This document shows positions 8,332-15,049 of a stretch of 40,072 bases of DNA, one piece after another. The notes under the pieces are model-generated. The model saw only the letters and a list, made by a program, of their open reading frames with translations. It was not told the origin of the DNA and searched no databases. Made by a program: the position numbers and the translations under genes. The DNA comes from Prevotella sp. (GTDB lineage: Bacteria > Bacteroidota > Bacteroidia > Bacteroidales > Bacteroidaceae), in assembly GCA_024690505.1 (NCBI GenBank), contig JAILPA010000081.1, positions 1 through 40,072 on the forward strand, given 5' to 3'. Within the stretch, counting starts at the first letter, position 1. Every line of letters begins with the position of its first letter.

Positions 8332-9207
8332 ATGAGTATGGACTATACACTGAACATACGCGGCCGCCTGATGTCGCTGCGGCAGCCACAGGTGATGGGC
8401 ATCGTGAACATCACGCCCGACTCGTTCTACGCCGAGAGCCGTGTGCAGACCGAGGAGGCTCTGGCCGCACAGACGCAACGGATGCTGGACGAGGGGGCTG
8501 CGATAATCGACGTGGGGGCCTGCTCCACACGTCCCGGGGCCAACCCCGTCGGCGAGGAGGAGGAACGGCAGCGGCTCTGCTGGGCACTGCCCATCGTGCG
8601 CCGCACCATTGACCAGTGGACGGCCGAGGCTTCGCGCTCAGCGGGCGAAGAGCCGCCGCTCAGGGCATTGTCGGTAGACACGTTCCGTCCGGCCTTGGCT
8701 CGCATGGCAGTGGAAGAGTTAGGAGCCGACATCATTAACGACGTGGGCATCCCGTTCGGACCGGAGCCGGCCACCTCGGACTTCGACATGCTGCGCATGG
8801 TGAGCCGTCTGCGCGTACCATATATATTAATGTCGGCCCAACCGACGGTGCGCTCCGTGCTGCTGTTCTTTGCCGACCGTGTGCAGCGATTGCGCGACAT
8901 GGGCCACACCGACATCATCCTCGACCCAGGCTTCGGATTCGGTAAGACGCTGGAGCAGAACTACGCGCTGCTCGCACAGCTGGAGCGACTGCACGTGATG
9001 GGGCTGCCGCTGCTGGTGGGCGTCAGCCGTAAGTCGATGATTTACCGACTGCTGGACACCGTGCCCGAGAAGGCACTGAACGGCACCACGGCATTGAACG
9101 CCGTCGCCCTGACGAAGGGCGCCAGCATCCTCCGCGTTCACGACGTGAGGGAAGCCGTGGAGTGCTGCCGCATGGCGAATGCGCTGAGGCAAAACAGTAA
9201 TTGTTGA
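8332..9207 (+). CDS. folP: Dihydropteroate synthase
   Basis: 291 residues. It joins para-aminobenzoate to 6-hydroxymethyl-dihydropterin diphosphate to make dihydropteroate in folate synthesis, and is the sulfonamide target. Motifs: VMGIVNITPDSF at the N-terminus, IIDVGACSTRPGA (pterin/diphosphate loops), SVDTFRP, ADIINDVG, DIILDPGFGFGKT and VGVSRKSMIYRLL. An upstream in-frame ATG at 8257 is rejected because it lies before the promoter. ATG 8332 and 8338 both remain possible, and either would leave almost no leader. cdaA follows 21 bases later in the same direction, an arrangement common in Bacteroidetes from family knowledge. Confidence 0.96.
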   Translation: MSMDYTLNIRGRLMSLRQPQVMGIVNITPDSFYAESRVQTEEALAAQTQRMLDEGAAIIDVGACSTRPGANPVGEEEERQRLCWALPIVRRTIDQWTAEASRSAGEEPPLRALSVDTFRPALARMAVEELGADIINDVGIPFGPEPATSDFDMLRMVSRLRVPYILMSAQPTVRSVLLFFADRVQRLRDMGHTDIILDPGFGFGKTLEQNYALLAQLERLHVMGLPLLVGVSRKSMIYRLLDTVPEKALNGTTALNAVALTKGASILRVHDVREAVECCRMANALRQNSNC

Positions 9208-9228
9208 ATGGTCAAATAGTTAAACAGG

Positions 9229-10008
9229 ATGTTTTTTGAATTTGGCATCAAGGACTTTGTCGACATCCTCCTGGTGGGGCTGCTGCTCTACTACGTCTAT
9301 CGGCTGATGCGCGAGTCGCGTTCGCTCAATGTGTTCGTCGGCATCAACATCTTCATCGTGGTGTGGCTGTTCGTGTCGCAGATACTCGAGATGAAGCTGC
9401 TGGGCACCATCCTCGACAAGCTCGTTTCGGTGGGTGTCATTGCCCTTATCGTGCTGTTCCAGCAGGACATACGCAAGTTCCTCTACAACCTGGGGGCACA
9501 CAACAGGCTCCGGGCCGTGGCACGCTTCTTCATTCCCAGCCACCAGAAGGAGCGCGACAAGGAGCAGACCAAACGCGACATCATGCCCGTGGTCATGGCC
9601 TGCATGTCGATGTCGAAAGGCAAGGTGGGAGCCCTCATCGTGATAGAGCGTGGCATACCCCTGGGCGACATCGTGACGACGGGCGAAGTGGTGAATGCCG
9701 ACATCAACCAGCGGCTCATCGAGAACATCTTCTTCAAGAACTCACCCCTCCACGACGGTGCCATGATCATCAGCCAGCACCGCATACTGGCCGCCGGCTG
9801 CATCCTGCCCGTGAGCCACAACCTCGACATCCCCAAGGAGCTGGGACTGCGCCACCGTGCCGCTTTGGGCATGAGTCAGGAGAGCGACGCCATCATCATC
9901 ATCGTTAGCGAGGAGACGGGCGGCATCAGCATCGCTCAGGGAGGCCAGTTCCGACTGCGCCTCTCGGCCGAAGAGCTCGAGTCGGTGCTTACCGAAGAGC
10001 TGGGCTGA
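9229..10008 (+). CDS. cdaA: Diadenylate cyclase (CdaA type)
   Basis: 259 residues. It condenses two ATP into cyclic di-AMP, a second messenger controlling potassium, osmotic and cell-wall balance. The N-terminal ~90 residues contain hydrophobic segments consistent with about three membrane helices (ILLVGLLLYYVY, NIFIVVWLFV, VGVIALIVLF). The DisA_N cyclase domain follows with the catalytic DGA motif at 176-178 (PLHDGAMII) and RHR at 208-210 (LGLRHRAALG). Both are intact. It lies 21 bases behind folP, so probably shares its promoter. No ybbR-type regulator is adjacent, unlike Firmicutes. Confidence 0.95.
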   Translation: MFFEFGIKDFVDILLVGLLLYYVYRLMRESRSLNVFVGINIFIVVWLFVSQILEMKLLGTILDKLVSVGVIALIVLFQQDIRKFLYNLGAHNRLRAVARFFIPSHQKERDKEQTKRDIMPVVMACMSMSKGKVGALIVIERGIPLGDIVTTGEVVNADINQRLIENIFFKNSPLHDGAMIISQHRILAAGCILPVSHNLDIPKELGLRHRAALGMSQESDAIIIIVSEETGGISIAQGGQFRLRLSAEELESVLTEELG

Positions 10009-10040
10009 AACTTTTTCCCTTTTTCCGCACAGAATAAGAA

Positions 10041-10071
10041 AAATATTCGTAACTTTGCACGCAGAATATTT
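10041..10071 (+). promoter_or_regulatory. pta promoter box inside an inverted repeat
   Basis: TAACTTTG (10050-10057) fits the -7 consensus. It is flanked by an 8-bp inverted repeat, AAATATTC (10041-10048) and GAATATTT (10064-10071), which could be an operator or a leader hairpin. No good -33 TTTG is seen. The leader to the pta ATG is about 45 bases. Confidence 0.55.
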
Positions 10072-10107
10072 CACGAAATCAAATCAATAAACATTATCAA
10101 ACAAACT

Positions 10108-11118
10108 ATGGGATTAATTGAACAAATCATTGCGCGTGCCAAAAGCAACAAGCAGCGCATCGTGCTCCCCGAAGCTGAGGAGGAGCGCACCCTTTGTGCA
10201 GCCGACCGCGTGCTGGCCGACGACATTGCAGACCTCATCCTGATTGGCAACCCCGACAAGGTGCACGCCCTGGCAAAGGAGAAGGGCCTGACCCACATTG
10301 ACAAGGCCACCCTCATCGACCCGCTGAACTATGAGCGCTCGGAGGAGATGGCACAGCTGTTGCAGAAGCTGCGCGAGAAGAAAGGCATGACCATCGAGAA
10401 GGCCCGCGAGCTGGTGAAGGACCCGCTCTACCTGGGCTGCATGATTATCAAGACCGAGGGTGCCGACGGTCAGATCTCCGGCGCACTGAGCACCACTGGC
10501 GAGACGCTGCGCCCCGCCCTGCAGATTATCAAGTGCGCTCCCGGCATCACCTGCGTCAGCGGTGCCATGCTGATGATTACCGACAAGCCCGAGTACGGCG
10601 AGAACGGTGTGCTCGTAGTAGGCGACGTGGCTGTGACGCCCATGCCCGATGCCAGCCAGCTGAGCCAGATTGCCGTGTGCACGGCGCAGACAGCCAAGAG
10701 CGTGGCAGGCTTCCAAGACCCCCGCGTGGCTATGCTCTCGTTCTCGACGAAGGGTAGCGCCACCCACGAAGTGGTGGACAAAGTCATCGAGGCTACCCGT
10801 CTGGCCAAGGAGCTCGACCCCAGCCTGAAGATCGACGGCGAGCTGCAGGCCGATGCCGCCCTCGTACCCAGCGTGGGCTCGAAGAAGGCTCCCGGCTCGG
10901 CCATTGCCGGCCAGGCCAACGTCCTCGTGTTCCCCTGCCTCGAAGTGGGCAACATTGCCTATAAGCTGGTGCAGCGTCTTGCAGGTGCCACTGCCGTAGG
11001 CCCCATCCTGCAGGGCATCGCACGTCCGGTGAACGACCTCAGCCGCGGTTGCTCCGTCGACGACATCTACTATCTCGTCGCCATCACCGCCTGCCAGGCC
11101 ATGGACGCTAAGAAATAA
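10108..11118 (+). CDS. pta: Phosphate acetyltransferase (short form)
   Basis: 336 residues, the length of the single-domain Pta without the N-terminal P-loop/DRTGG region of the E. coli enzyme. It interconverts acetyl-CoA and acetyl phosphate in the cytoplasm. Recognisable blocks: IVLPEAEEERTL near the N-terminus, GCMIIKTEGADGQISGALSTT, ALQIIKCAPGITCVSGAMLMI, VVGDVAVTPMPDASQLSQIA, VAMLSFSTKGSATH, DGELQADAALVP, and NVLVFPCLEVGNIAYKLVQRLAGATAVGPILQG. With AckA it makes the acetate and ATP branch of fermentation. ackA follows, but an AT-rich gene with flanking inverted repeats lies between them, which is unusual for this pair. Confidence 0.96.
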   Translation: MGLIEQIIARAKSNKQRIVLPEAEEERTLCAADRVLADDIADLILIGNPDKVHALAKEKGLTHIDKATLIDPLNYERSEEMAQLLQKLREKKGMTIEKARELVKDPLYLGCMIIKTEGADGQISGALSTTGETLRPALQIIKCAPGITCVSGAMLMITDKPEYGENGVLVVGDVAVTPMPDASQLSQIAVCTAQTAKSVAGFQDPRVAMLSFSTKGSATHEVVDKVIEATRLAKELDPSLKIDGELQADAALVPSVGSKKAPGSAIAGQANVLVFPCLEVGNIAYKLVQRLAGATAVGPILQGIARPVNDLSRGCSVDDIYYLVAITACQAMDAKK

Positions 11119-11128
11119 CAACAATCTC

Positions 11129-11183
11129 GTTATGAAAGAAATGTGAATAATTTGAATAATTTTATCCAGAAATTATAATAATA
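11129..11183 (+). repeat. Left inverted-repeat arm of the GxxExxY unit
   Basis: Pairs with 11641-11698. Begins 10 bases after the pta stop and ends 11 bases before the inner gene's ATG. One of the three differences between arms would be a G:U pair in RNA, so the transcript could form a very long near-perfect stem. Confidence 0.85.
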
Positions 11184-11194
11184 TTTCGTGTAAA

Positions 11195-11626
11195 ATGACA
11201 AGGCAGGAATATAAAGACATATATGACGTTGTCGGTGCAGCTATGGAAGTCTACAACACACTTGGCAGAGGCATGTCTGAACTCATCTATCAAGAAGCAC
11301 TTGCCTTGGAAATGAAGAAAAGGGGAATGTCTGCTGAAAGAGAAAAAAAGTTGACTCTCTATTATAAAGATGTTTTAATGGAAAAGGCTTTCTTTGCTGA
11401 CTTTGTTTATAAGGACATTCTCATTGAACTGAAATCCGCAGAAGCTATTTGCTCAGAACATCGTGCCCAACTTTTCAACTACATGCGCATTACAAAGAAA
11501 AATCGAGGAATATTACTAAATTTCGGAGAGAAAAGCCTACGTGCTGAACGATTCCTCTACTCACCTGATAATGACGACTTCATCCTCTTGTCACAGGATA
11601 ATTACAAAGACTACATTACCGAATAG
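11195..11626 (+). CDS. GxxExxY family protein (PD-(D/E)xK nuclease-like fold)
   Basis: 143 residues. The family-naming motif is at 26-32 (G-M-S-E-L-I-Y), followed by YQEALALEM. A PD-(D/E)xK-like core is visible: ADF (Asp69), then LIELKS (Glu78, Lys80), then EHRAQLFNYMRIT, and the C-terminal GILLNFGEKSLRAERF typical of the family. From family knowledge these small proteins occur in several copies per genome in Bacteroidetes and other phyla and their function is unknown; nuclease activity is only inferred from the fold. Base composition is much more AT-rich than that of its neighbours, and it sits inside inverted repeats, both signs of transfer. No Shine-Dalgarno site is obvious. Confidence 0.9.
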   Translation: MTRQEYKDIYDVVGAAMEVYNTLGRGMSELIYQEALALEMKKRGMSAEREKKLTLYYKDVLMEKAFFADFVYKDILIELKSAEAICSEHRAQLFNYMRITKKNRGILLNFGEKSLRAERFLYSPDNDDFILLSQDNYKDYITE

Positions 11627-11640
11627 GACGTAGGATATCA

Positions 11641-11698
11641 ATTATTATTATAAATTTCTGAATAGAATTATTCAAATTATTCAAATTTCTTTCATAAC
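11641..11698 (-). repeat. Right inverted-repeat arm of the GxxExxY unit
   Basis: Reverse complement of the left arm. Starts 14 bases after the stop of the inner gene and ends 21 bases before the ackA ATG, leaving the ackA ribosome site (AGGA at about -8) outside the unit. Confidence 0.85.
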
Positions 11699-11719
11699 AA
11701 AAAACAAGAATAGGAAACA

Positions 11720-12910
11720 ATGAAGATATTAGTTTTGAATTGCGGATCGTCCAGCATCAAGTATGCACTGTACAACATGGACGACAAGAGTGTGATGACC
11801 AGTGGCGGTGCCGAGCGCGTGGGCCTCGACGGAGCCTTCGTGAAGGTGAAGCTGCCCAACGGCGAGAAGAAGCAGATTATGCACGACATTCCCGAGCACA
11901 CCGAGGGCGTGAAGTTCATCTTCTCGCTGCTGACCGACCCCGAGATAGGCGTCATCAAAGACCTGAAGGAGATTGACGCCGTGGGCCACCGCATGGTGCA
12001 CGGCGGAGAGAAGTTCAACAAGAGCGTTATCCTGACCGATGAGGTGCTGAAGGAGTTTGAGAAGTGCTCCGACCTGGCTCCGCTTCACAACCCCGCCAAT
12101 CTGAAGGGCGTGAACGCCGTGAAGGAGCTGATGCCAGGTCTGCCCCAGGTGGGTGTGTTCGACACTGCTTTCCACCAGACCATGCCCCCGAAGGCATTCA
12201 TGTATGCCATCCCCTACGAGCTCTACGAGAAGTACGGCATCCGCCGCTATGGCTTCCACGGCACCAGCCACCGCTACGTCTCGGCTCGTGCCTGCGAGTT
12301 CCTGGGCATTCCCGCCAAGGGCACCAAGATGGTGACGTGCCACGTGGGCAATGGTGGATCGATAGCTGCTGTGGTTGACGGCAAGTGCATCGACACATCG
12401 ATGGGGCTCACCCCGCTCGAGGGCTTGGTGATGGGTACACGTGCCGGCGACATCGACGGTGGCGCCGTGACCTTCATCGAGAAGAAGCTGGGCCTTGATG
12501 CCGACGGCATGAGCAACCTGCTGAACAAGAAGAGCGGCGTGGCCGGACTGACCGGCGGCAGCAGCGACATGCGCGACGTGGAGAACGCTGCCAAGAATGG
12601 CGATGCCCGTGCCAAGTTGGCTCAGGACATGTACTTCTACCGCATCAAGAAATACATCGGCGCCTACGCAGCTGCCATGGGCGGCCTCGACGTGGTGGTC
12701 TTCACTGCTGGCGTTGGCGAGAATCAAGTGACGATGCGTTCCGAGGTGTGCAAGGACATGGAGTTCCTCGGCATCAAGTTCGATGAGGAGAAGAACAAAG
12801 TGCGCGGTGAAGAAGCCATCATCTCAGCCGACGACAGCCGAGTGAAGGTTGTGGTCATCCCCACCGACGAGGAGCTGATGATTGCCACCGACACGATGAA
12901 CCTGCTGTAG
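11720..12910 (+). CDS. ackA: Acetate kinase
   Basis: 396 residues, standard length. It makes ATP and acetate from acetyl phosphate and ADP in the cytoplasm. Motifs of the ASKHA fold: VLNCGSSSIKYAL with Asn7, GHRMVHGG with Arg91, FDTAFHQTMP with Asp148, GFHGTSHRYV with His180, HVGNGGSIAAVVDGKCIDTSMG, GTRAGDIDGG and FTAGVGEN. The start is supported by AGGA upstream (TAGGAAACA ATG). It was probably in one operon with pta before the GxxExxY unit arrived. A leader-like element begins about 24 bases after its stop. Confidence 0.97.
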   Translation: MKILVLNCGSSSIKYALYNMDDKSVMTSGGAERVGLDGAFVKVKLPNGEKKQIMHDIPEHTEGVKFIFSLLTDPEIGVIKDLKEIDAVGHRMVHGGEKFNKSVILTDEVLKEFEKCSDLAPLHNPANLKGVNAVKELMPGLPQVGVFDTAFHQTMPPKAFMYAIPYELYEKYGIRRYGFHGTSHRYVSARACEFLGIPAKGTKMVTCHVGNGGSIAAVVDGKCIDTSMGLTPLEGLVMGTRAGDIDGGAVTFIEKKLGLDADGMSNLLNKKSGVAGLTGGSSDMRDVENAAKNGDARAKLAQDMYFYRIKKYIGAYAAAMGGLDVVVFTAGVGENQVTMRSEVCKDMEFLGIKFDEEKNKVRGEEAIISADDSRVKVVVIPTDEELMIATDTMNLL

Positions 12911-12933
12911 CACCCCCTGTACTATAATCATTA

Positions 12934-12967
12934 ATGGAGGAAGCCGAAAATCCATAACAGAGTAGGC
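12934..12967 (+). promoter_or_regulatory. Candidate H-type pseudoknot leader (copy A)
   Basis: Stem 1 is ATGGA (12934-12938) with TCCAT (12951-12955); stem 2 is GCC (12943-12945) with GGC (12965-12967), crossing stem 1. The bases GCCGAAAATCC and AGAGTAGGCA are identical to copy B at 13634-13669, with the same internal spacing, while stem 1 differs in a way that keeps pairing. It ends 28 bases before a lipoprotein ATG. It does not match a riboswitch class that I recognise. Confidence 0.5.
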
Positions 12968-12995
12968 ACAAATAGTTTTAATTCTAAGAAAAGTT

Positions 12996-13508
12996 ATGAA
13001 GAAAGTGATGTTCGCCCTGATGGCCGGTCTGGTCATGGGCATGACCTTCGCCGCATGCGGTGGAAAAAAGAGCGACAAAGACGACAAGGACGACAAGGAG
13101 AAGGACAAGGATAAGACGGAGGTGACAGCCGACATCGATGCCGACGACGCCGACGATGCAGACTTCGACATGGAGGATGTTGAAGACATCAACCTGGGTG
13201 AAGCCTCGGGCAACGTAGGCGAGCAGTTCGTCAGCCTTACCAAAGAGTTCATTGGCGTCATCAAGTCTACCCACATCAACAGTGAGGCCGATGCCGAGAG
13301 ACTGAAAGCTGTTTCTGAAAAGTATCAGAACAAGATGGAGTCTCTGCAGGCAGAGATGGAAAAGCTCAGCGACGAGGATAAGATGGCTCTCGCTGGACAG
13401 ATGATGAGTATCATGGGCGAGCTGCAGGATCTCGAGAAAGAGGCCAAGCGTCTTGAGAAGGAGGCAGAGGCAGTTGGTGTGGACATCTCCGACCTCGACT
13501 TTGACTAA
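12996..13508 (+). CDS. Small charged lipoprotein
   Basis: 170 residues with a lipoprotein signal (MKKVMFALMAGLVMGMTFAAC, lipobox FAAC). After the Cys comes a very charged linker of Lys/Asp repeats and an Asp-rich stretch, then a helical C-terminal half with heptad-like spacing (KYQNKMESLQAEMEKLSDEDK; LQDLEKEAKRLEKEAEA), probably coiled coil. No family was recognised. No TAnnTTTG box lies in the short gap after ackA, so it may be read from the acetate operon. The pseudoknot-like leader precedes it. Function unknown; a periplasm-facing lipid-anchored helical protein. Confidence 0.8.
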   Translation: MKKVMFALMAGLVMGMTFAACGGKKSDKDDKDDKEKDKDKTEVTADIDADDADDADFDMEDVEDINLGEASGNVGEQFVSLTKEFIGVIKSTHINSEADAERLKAVSEKYQNKMESLQAEMEKLSDEDKMALAGQMMSIMGELQDLEKEAKRLEKEAEAVGVDISDLDFD

Positions 13509-13551
13509 TCTCCCTTCTCGCGGGGGAAAAATTGCACGTCTTTTTTGCCTT

Positions 13552-13586
13552 TTCCGCCAAAAAAGTTAAAAAAACACATGGCGGAA
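13552..13586. promoter_or_regulatory. 8-bp inverted repeat upstream of lipoprotein promoter
   Basis: TTCCGCCA (13552-13559) and TGGCGGAA (13579-13586), with an A-rich loop of 19 bases. It could end the preceding transcript or be an operator just upstream of the -7 box at 13601. No T run follows. Confidence 0.35.
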
Positions 13587-13600
13587 TGAAAAAAAATGTG

Positions 13601-13608
13601 TAACTTTG
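13601..13608 (+). promoter_or_regulatory. Bacteroidetes -7 box (TAACTTTG)
   Basis: TAACTTTG. Transcription would start near 13615, giving a leader of about 80 bases that contains pseudoknot copy B. No -33 TTTG was found. Confidence 0.6.
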
Positions 13609-13633
13609 CCCCGCAAAGCTTAATAAATGCGAA

Positions 13634-13669
13634 AGGAGTAATGCCGAAAATCCTGTAAAGAGTAGGCAT
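13634..13669 (+). promoter_or_regulatory. Candidate H-type pseudoknot leader (copy B)
   Basis: Stem 1 is AGGA (13634-13637) with TCCT (13651-13654); stem 2 is ATGCC (13641-13645) with GGCAT (13665-13669). Loop GAAAA and the AGAGTA before stem 2 are shared with copy A. It lies inside the predicted leader and ends 28 bases before the ATG. Confidence 0.5.
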
Positions 13670-13697
13670 AGGAATAATTAACAACACATTTACCATT

Positions 13698-14096
13698 ATG
13701 AAAAAAGTTATTTTTGGCCTGGTGGCCCTGATGATGTGCTGCTTCATGACATCGTGCTCCACCGACTACGTACAGAAGGCTAAGGACATCGTGGCTGACA
13801 TTGAGAAGAACGGTAACGACTGGGATGCCGAGAAGTGGGAGAGCGTCATGGAAGATGCTGCCAAGCTCGAGATTGATTTCTATAAGTCAGAGCCCAGCAA
13901 GGAAGCCATTGAAGAGTTCAACAAGGTGAAGCTGGACGATGCTTTTGGCAAACTGAACGAGAGCGCTCAGATGAAGGCTTTCGCTGCTTTAATGAAGGTT
14001 GCCGATAAGTACAAGGATGAACTGAATAAGGCCGAGGAAGCTGCCAAGAAGGCTGCTGAAGGCGCCAAAGACGAGAAGAAAGACGCAGAAGAGTAA
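13698..14096 (+). CDS. Small helical lipoprotein, paralogue 1
   Basis: 132 residues with lipobox MTSC (MKKVIFGLVALMMCCFMTSC). The mature part is helical and acidic (KDIVADIEKNGNDWDAEKWESVMEDAAKLEIDFY) and ends in a Lys/Ala/Glu-rich tail. No known family was recognised. Its core is nearly identical to that of the next gene: 129 bases in a row (13778-13906) match exactly, and the following 140 differ at about seven positions, while signal peptide and tail differ. An intrinsic terminator follows. Its own promoter and the pseudoknot-like leader precede it. Confidence 0.8.
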   Translation: MKKVIFGLVALMMCCFMTSCSTDYVQKAKDIVADIEKNGNDWDAEKWESVMEDAAKLEIDFYKSEPSKEAIEEFNKVKLDDAFGKLNESAQMKAFAALMKVADKYKDELNKAEEAAKKAAEGAKDEKKDAEE

Positions 14097-14123
14097 GACG
14101 GCTTACTTCTGAGTATAAACAAT

Positions 14124-14157
14124 AAGTGCTCCGCTCAGATGAGTGGGGCACTTTTTT
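14124..14157 (+). terminator. Intrinsic terminator between the lipoprotein paralogues
   Basis: Stem 14124-14137 with 14140-14153 (12 of 14 pairs canonical, two G:U) followed by TTTTTT. The next gene starts 36 bases later without a visible promoter, so read-through or attenuation is possible. Confidence 0.8.
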
Positions 14158-14192
14158 ATAAATCATTTACCAAAATAACAAAAATAGAGACT

Positions 14193-14696
14193 ATGAAGAA
14201 AGTGTTATTTGCCCTGTTTGCCGCAATGTTCGTGGGATTTGCCTTCACAGCCTGCGACGACAAGAAGAGCAGCAGTAACGAGGAGGAAGAGACTGACTAC
14301 TGTGCCGAGGCTAAGGACATCGTGGCTGACATTGAGAAGAACGGTAACGACTGGGATGCCGAGAAGTGGGAGAGCGTCATGGAAGATGCTGCCAAGCTCG
14401 AGATTGATTTCTATAAGTCAGAGCCCAGCAAGGAAGCTATGGAAGAGTTCAACAAGGTGAAGCTGGACGACGCTTTTGACAAACTGAACGAGAGCGCTAA
14501 GATGAAGGCTTTCGCTGCTATAATGAAGGTAGCCGATAAGTACAAGGATGAACTGAATAAGGCCGAGGAAGCTGCCAGGGCTGCCGTTAAAGACGACGAT
14601 GCTGATGCTGGCGACGATGCTGACTACTACTACGATGACGCCGACGACACCGAAGAATACTATGATAATGCCGACGGTGAAGAATACAACGAGTAG
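14193..14696 (+). CDS. Small helical lipoprotein, paralogue 2, with acidic tail
   Basis: 167 residues from ATG 14193, which starts the lipoprotein signal (MKKVLFALFAAMFVGFAFTAC). A frame extending to 14139 would start inside the terminator and is rejected. A short Ser/Glu linker follows the Cys, then the core shared with paralogue 1 (AKDIVADIEKNGNDWDAEKW), then a tail of Asp/Tyr repeats (DDADYYYDDADDTEEYYD), very acidic and possibly cation-binding; that is speculation. Function unknown. The core's near-identity against diverged ends points to recent duplication or gene conversion. Confidence 0.8.
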   Translation: MKKVLFALFAAMFVGFAFTACDDKKSSSNEEEETDYCAEAKDIVADIEKNGNDWDAEKWESVMEDAAKLEIDFYKSEPSKEAMEEFNKVKLDDAFDKLNESAKMKAFAAIMKVADKYKDELNKAEEAARAAVKDDDADAGDDADYYYDDADDTEEYYDNADGEEYNE

Positions 14697-15049
14697 ACAG
14701 CTGTTTATTGCTGTCCGCTAAAACGGTTTCCGTTTTCAACTTTTATCCTTCATCAGGGGGCTCTCGTCTGTTCTGGCGATGTTGGGGCTTGGCTGGATAA
14801 TGAACCAAGCAAGGCTGAGCCGGACGGCAGTTTTTCTTTACATCGATATTTCTTCAAAAAGGAAAGGACAGCATTGAGGGTGGAAAAGTACCGCTTTTTC
14901 ACGCTCAAAGTTGTCCTTTTCCACCCTCAAAGCGGTGCTTTTCCAAAAGTCCCGTTGCACGGCAATTTTCGCAAATTAGAATTTTCCTGACATTCCGCTC
15001 GCCCCAATCAAGCTGTTGCGATGTCTGGCGGAAAGCAACAGATCCGTTT
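14697..15049. other. Intergenic region with repeat array
   Basis: About 350 bases between convergent genes with no credible frame. It has the shared word TTGCTGTCCGCTAAA (14708-14722), the 22-bp array (14872-14954) and a 7-bp hairpin CTGTTGC/GCAACAG (15013-15041) close to the DUF3108 stop that may end that transcript. Confidence 0.6.
14872..14954. repeat. 22-bp-period array of CTTTTCCACCCTCAAAG-like units
   Basis: 17-bp units at 14872 (inverted, complement of CTTTTCCACCCTCAATG), 14894 (CTTTTTCACGCTCAAAG), 14916 (CTTTTCCACCCTCAAAG) and 14938 (degenerate, CTTTTCCAAAAGTCCCG). Starts are exactly 22 bp apart even where orientation flips; spacers are 5 bp. Units at 14872 and 14916 form a perfect 15-bp inverted repeat. 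Sequence unrelated to the arrays at 8089 and 27733, geometry the same. Confidence 0.8.

Larger units (their letters stand above)
11129..11698 (+). mobile_element. Inverted-repeat-bounded GxxExxY unit between pta and ackA
   Basis: A 570-bp unit made of a left arm (11129-11183), one gene (11195-11626) and a right arm (11641-11698). The arms are inverted copies: both begin, reading inward, GTTATGAAAGAAAT, and match for about 55 bases with three substitutions and one indel before diverging. The whole unit is visibly more AT-rich than pta and ackA. Removing it would bring the pta stop to about 30 bases from the ackA start, a normal operon gap. No transposase or clear target duplication is visible, so mobility is an inference. 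Confidence 0.7.
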
